Part shown: piece after piece, positions 60,713-64,000 of the stretch | Layout: each line of letters starts with the position of its first letter | How positions within the stretch are numbered: position 1 is the first letter of the stretch | The notes under the pieces: generated by a model | Seen by the model: only the letters and a program-made list of their open reading frames with translations | Database searches by the model: none | Told to the model about the DNA's origin: nothing | Program-made: the position numbers and the translations under genes | Source of the DNA: Heliocybe sulcata | Lineage: Eukaryota > Basidiomycota > Agaricomycetes > Gloeophyllales > Gloeophyllaceae | Assembly (NCBI GenBank): GCA_004369045.1 | Contig: ML213516.1 | Span: 472,703-536,702, forward strand | Length of the DNA: 64,000 bases | Direction: 5' to 3'

Positions 60713-63570
60713 GAAGACCTTCCGGCGCCGCGGACCGCCTCTTGTGCTGGTCGCACCTTTAAGATCCCTTATCCTTATGCGACGTGCTCGACCCCTTCAC
60801 CCTTCCATCTCATCATCAATATGTAACTTTATCCGGATCAGCATTGGCTCCTTTCGGGCACGCGGACTCGCCATCCTAAAAATGACTCCAAGGGCCGCCG
60901 AGGTACTGCACCCAAGACGCCCATGTGATCGAGTTTACAACGGCATTAGCATCACGCATCTGGCTTTACCTCACACGCACCATGGCTAACGCATTATAAC
61001 CCAACGCATGACATACCATCAGCACATCAACACTACGACTCCTGGTCCACGCTTTGATCTATTTTATTTGGTTTGCAGTCTCTCGTTCGCTGGGACAATG
61101 TACGTTTTGCTTTTAAAAATCCGGCTTGACAACTTTTATTATTGCATAGAGGAACTGGGCCCTCGCCGATGAGCTCGTTCCTTTCACCTCTTGGCAAATC
61201 GCATCTGACCCTATTGTTTTGCTTTCGAACTTGTACAGTGTACCCTTGCTCTTTCGCTGCTACCATCTCCTTCTCATCGCTATCCTTTTACGCTCTTCAC
61301 CCTCATTGCTGGATCGTTGTAAGCTTGCTATTTGTTACTATGGATGACCGGATACTGGACTATCTATCTTCTTTTTTCTGTACACTGTACGAAGGACGAG
61401 TGCATGTATTTTTAGACCAACCATGTACTCCAATGCGCCCGAACCTTTGCTGGACTGACGCAGCTTCGTCAGGCACAAACTCCGTTAGATGGTATTCGAT
61501 CTATCGACCAGGCCTTGTTAGACGTTGACCGCGAGCTTAAGGCGGAGGTAGTTCTATGAAATGAAGTCCATGGGACCTAGCAGACTGGAGTTTCGGGACA
61601 TAGCTAGCGGCGTCGCTGCTAATCCTTCTTTGTCGAGGTGAGTATTCATAGTTCTTCGCTCCAGATCGCAGATGCCCCTCCGGAGAGAAGTCCTTGAAGA
61701 TAGCGGGATGGCGTTCGCGACCTAGACCTGGACTATCGGCGGCTCGGACGAGGGTGAAGCTTGTGGGCTTCGCACGGCCGTGTAAGAGGATTGGTGAGCT
61801 CGTGCTTCGGAGAGAACACTTTGCTGGCGAAGCTCGGGCTGGAAATTGACTCTGCAGATGGGTGAGAGGCAGATAGACTCCGATATGAAAATGGAGGATT
61901 CGATGTTGTGGTTAGACTCTCGTGTGTGCGTCAAGGGGCCAGGTGCTCCCGAGCGTGCGGGACCATGCGAAGAGGACACCTACCAGAGTGGGTAGTTTCT
62001 GGAGGGCCTAGGTGCCAGGTCGACCGGAGGCATGCTTCGCTTTCTCGTGAAGCTATGACGGTATGACGGAACGCAGGCTCGGAGGAGGCGGCTCACGGAG
62101 TCTGTCTTGACGGTCGAGACAACTGGGTATTTCAGGCCCTCGGCAGGGCGGCAGATGCTTAAGGGGATCACACGCTTGTTGATCTTGTAGACTCTGACGT
62201 GCGTATGGCCGTCATTATTGGTCGAGACGTTGGCGAGGAAGCGGTAGTTTGTTGGGAGAATCGGGTCAGGCGACAGCTTCAGACGGAGCGGCATGAGCGC
62301 TTGAGTGCCGGAAGCAGTTGGCGTGGGTTCTAAGGTATCCTTTGAGACTGGAAAGGGCTGCCTGCGGGATCGCAGGTCGAGTGCCCCGGGAATCAATCGG
62401 CCAGCACATGAAGCGTGCCAACGGGATGCAGTAAGATCGCAAGTACGGGTTCGAAAGGTAGCCGAACACCCCAAAAGCCAGGACAGGAGAGTTCTCAGCC
62501 TGAGCCAACCTGAGCCAAGGATGTAGGTGCATGGGATGCGAAGCAAACGAAGCGTGCACCCCGTCCATTACACTTGCCAAACCTTGTACGCTTCGGAATG
62601 ATTGCTGTCGGGGGCCCCTAAGTGTAGCAGTCGTACCGTCCCATCTACTTTCCGCAGTACTAGAATGGTTCTCCTCAGAACTCACATCATATGAGGTTAT
62701 ATAGGCTTACAAGTGACCGGACTGCCTGCCCACCGCGACGTACGAATAGCCCATGGTGCCGACACCATCACCGACAAAATATTCGAAGCGCCAAGTCTAA
62801 AAGGTCAGGCTTCACAGTGCGGAATTTGAATAGTTTGGCTTTCCTTGTCCACCAGAATCGACATCCAACACGCTGGTAGCCAATCTATTGTTCGCGTAAA
62901 GTGGATTAATTGATAGAGTTGGTGAAGGCACTGACATACACGGACAAATATCAGCACAGAGCTTAAATGACTCATTGTGCAGATACTTACGTGTAGATGT
63001 GAATGGGCATTAATATAATGCTTCCAGGCGTGTTACGGAAACTGTGTATGCTCTTCTTCTTTTACTGCTCGCTTTGACGTTGCACGGGAATGCCCACGTG
63101 CATGCCACGCGATGGCTGTGCTTCTTCTCCCCTGGCAGCGCCACATGAAGAGGAGTTCAAGTCGACCCGCCCTACTCTACGCCTGGGTATTACGATTTCT
63201 GTCTGTCGAAGCATCGCATAACATAGTCAAGAACGATCAGAGGTATATATCTGCCATAAACTGCGACTGGGCGACTGGGCTGCTGCTTGACGTCACCAGC
63301 CGCAATCAACATCTACATGGCCCAGAAGATAACGAGCTTCGAGTAACCTGACTACCGAACGGCCTACGACCAGCTCCCAGTCGCTCCTAACATCCGTCAT
63401 ACGAACCTGCCAAGCCAGACGGCGCCCTGGATGACGCCCCACCATCGTTGCCTCTTCATTACCGACGGGCATGACGTCATGGAACAGACGCCTATATCAA
63501 GGCGGGCGCGGTGTGCTCTTCAGACCTCACAAACACCCATCTACACACACCCATCTACACTACAACAATC
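60713..63570. other. 2.9 kb with no recognised gene
   Basis: Contains the 3' UTR of the WOPR gene and probably the promoter of the small 3'-most gene. A 188-codon minus-strand ORF (61980-62546) is open but unrecognised; its best protein-like part (PLRLKLSPDPILPTNYRFLA) is not enough to call a gene. Other ORFs are short. Confidence 0.4.
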
Positions 63571-63911
63571 ATGGACACCACCTCGAACATGCAAGGCCAG
63601 CAGAACCCTGCTGCTACTACTCAGTCTACCACCGGCAACGGTGACATGCTCGACAAGGGCGTTGACTACGCCGAGAAGAGGGCTGGGCACGAGCAGGTCG
63701 GTACAGCTGAGCTCGGGTGGATGGACTGGATAAACTGACAATTTGTCTTGTATTCAGAGCCACTCTACGACTGAGAAGATCAGTGACGGTCTCCGCAAGG
63801 GCTTCACGAAGATGACCGGTCAGTACCAGAGTTTATGTAGCGTTGATGGGCATGGCTGATGTATGTCGATCAGGCAAGGACGTCCCGATCCAGGACAAGC
63901 AGTACCAGTAG
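63571..63911 (+). CDS. small conserved fungal protein (74 aa)
   Basis: Three exons (63571-63696, 63758-63818, 63874-63911) join in phase to give 74 residues. The protein is hydrophilic: a Gln/Asn/Thr-rich start, then DKGVDYAEKRAGHEQ, SHSTTEKISDGLRKGFTKMTG and a KDVPIQDKQYQ end. It looks helical and amphipathic, without signal peptide or cysteines. I recognise this as the type of small protein conserved across basidiomycetes and often abundant in stress or stationary phase, but I know no defined function. Both splice junctions fall inside the conserved block, which supports the gene model. It runs close to the end of the window and may have a 3' UTR up to about 64000. Confidence 0.75.
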
Positions 63912-64000
63912 ACGGTTGACGGACACCAACGAATGATTACTGTACGATGGCAGGATGTATCAATAATACTGTAATATCATCAGACTAAAGCGAAATTTCC

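Noticed and set aside
1-64000. CRISPR arrays, tRNA genes, LTR or viral relics
   Set aside because: No regularly spaced repeats, no convincing A/B-box tRNA (GGTTCGA matches fall inside coding exons), and no reverse transcriptase, integrase or capsid motifs were recognised.

Overview
The window looks like nuclear DNA of a filamentous basidiomycete, most likely an agaricomycete (mushroom or polypore type). The coding sequence is dense and cut into many exons by introns of about 45-60 bases. Several GC-AG introns are present, genes lie close together on both strands, and the families include WOPR regulators, sedolisins, a multi-TM protein typical of agaricomycetes and a basidiomycete-type reducing PKS. 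The exon joins given here were derived by hand and checked for reading phase; none is backed by transcript data.

Left part (1-10.4 kb): an unrecognised 5' stretch with one weak secreted ORF; a RING E3-like protein carrying four C2H2 fingers (2489-4430, +); SRP19 (5821-6807, -); and a secreted S53 sedolisin protease (7089-9141, -).

Two inverted arms: 10.4-14.7 kb and 35.9-42.4 kb carry the same genes in mirror order: a MYND-finger gene, a candidate spliced non-coding RNA unit, a JTB-like membrane protein gene and ctf8. The left MYND copy is a deleted pseudogene and the left JTB-like copy is frameshifted. The right copies are intact, and both ctf8 copies are open. The right arm has also gained a 443-bp TIR element. 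A third copy of the RNA unit lies at 16.7-17.8 kb beside a trypsin-f old protein gene.

Between the arms (14.7-35.9 kb): trypsin-fold protein (-), RNA unit B (+), SWC5/BCNT chromatin subunit (-), GH18 chitinase (+), alpha/beta hydrolase (-), multi-TM protein (+) and a 22-exon, 2375-residue reducing polyketide synthase ending in a reductase domain (25.16-33.38 kb, -). No classic tailoring genes flank the PKS, so a full cluster is not evident.

Right part (42.7-64 kb): 3-beta-HSD/SDR (-), Bin3/MePCE-type RNA methyltransferase (+), zinc alcohol dehydrogenase (+), a second MYND paralogue (-), RBR ubiquitin ligase (+), DNAJC11-like mitochondrial J protein (+), a 3.3-kb stretch with no recognised gene, a Gti1/Pac2 (WOPR) transcription factor (+), a 2.9-kb stretch with no recognised gene, and a small 74-residue conserved protein (+).

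Most genes are unlinked housekeeping or secreted functions. The most unusual content is the mirror duplication and the three-copy RNA unit. In that unit two introns keep almost constant lengths (190 and 362-363 bases) and can fold so that the 5' splice site pairs with the branch-point region.
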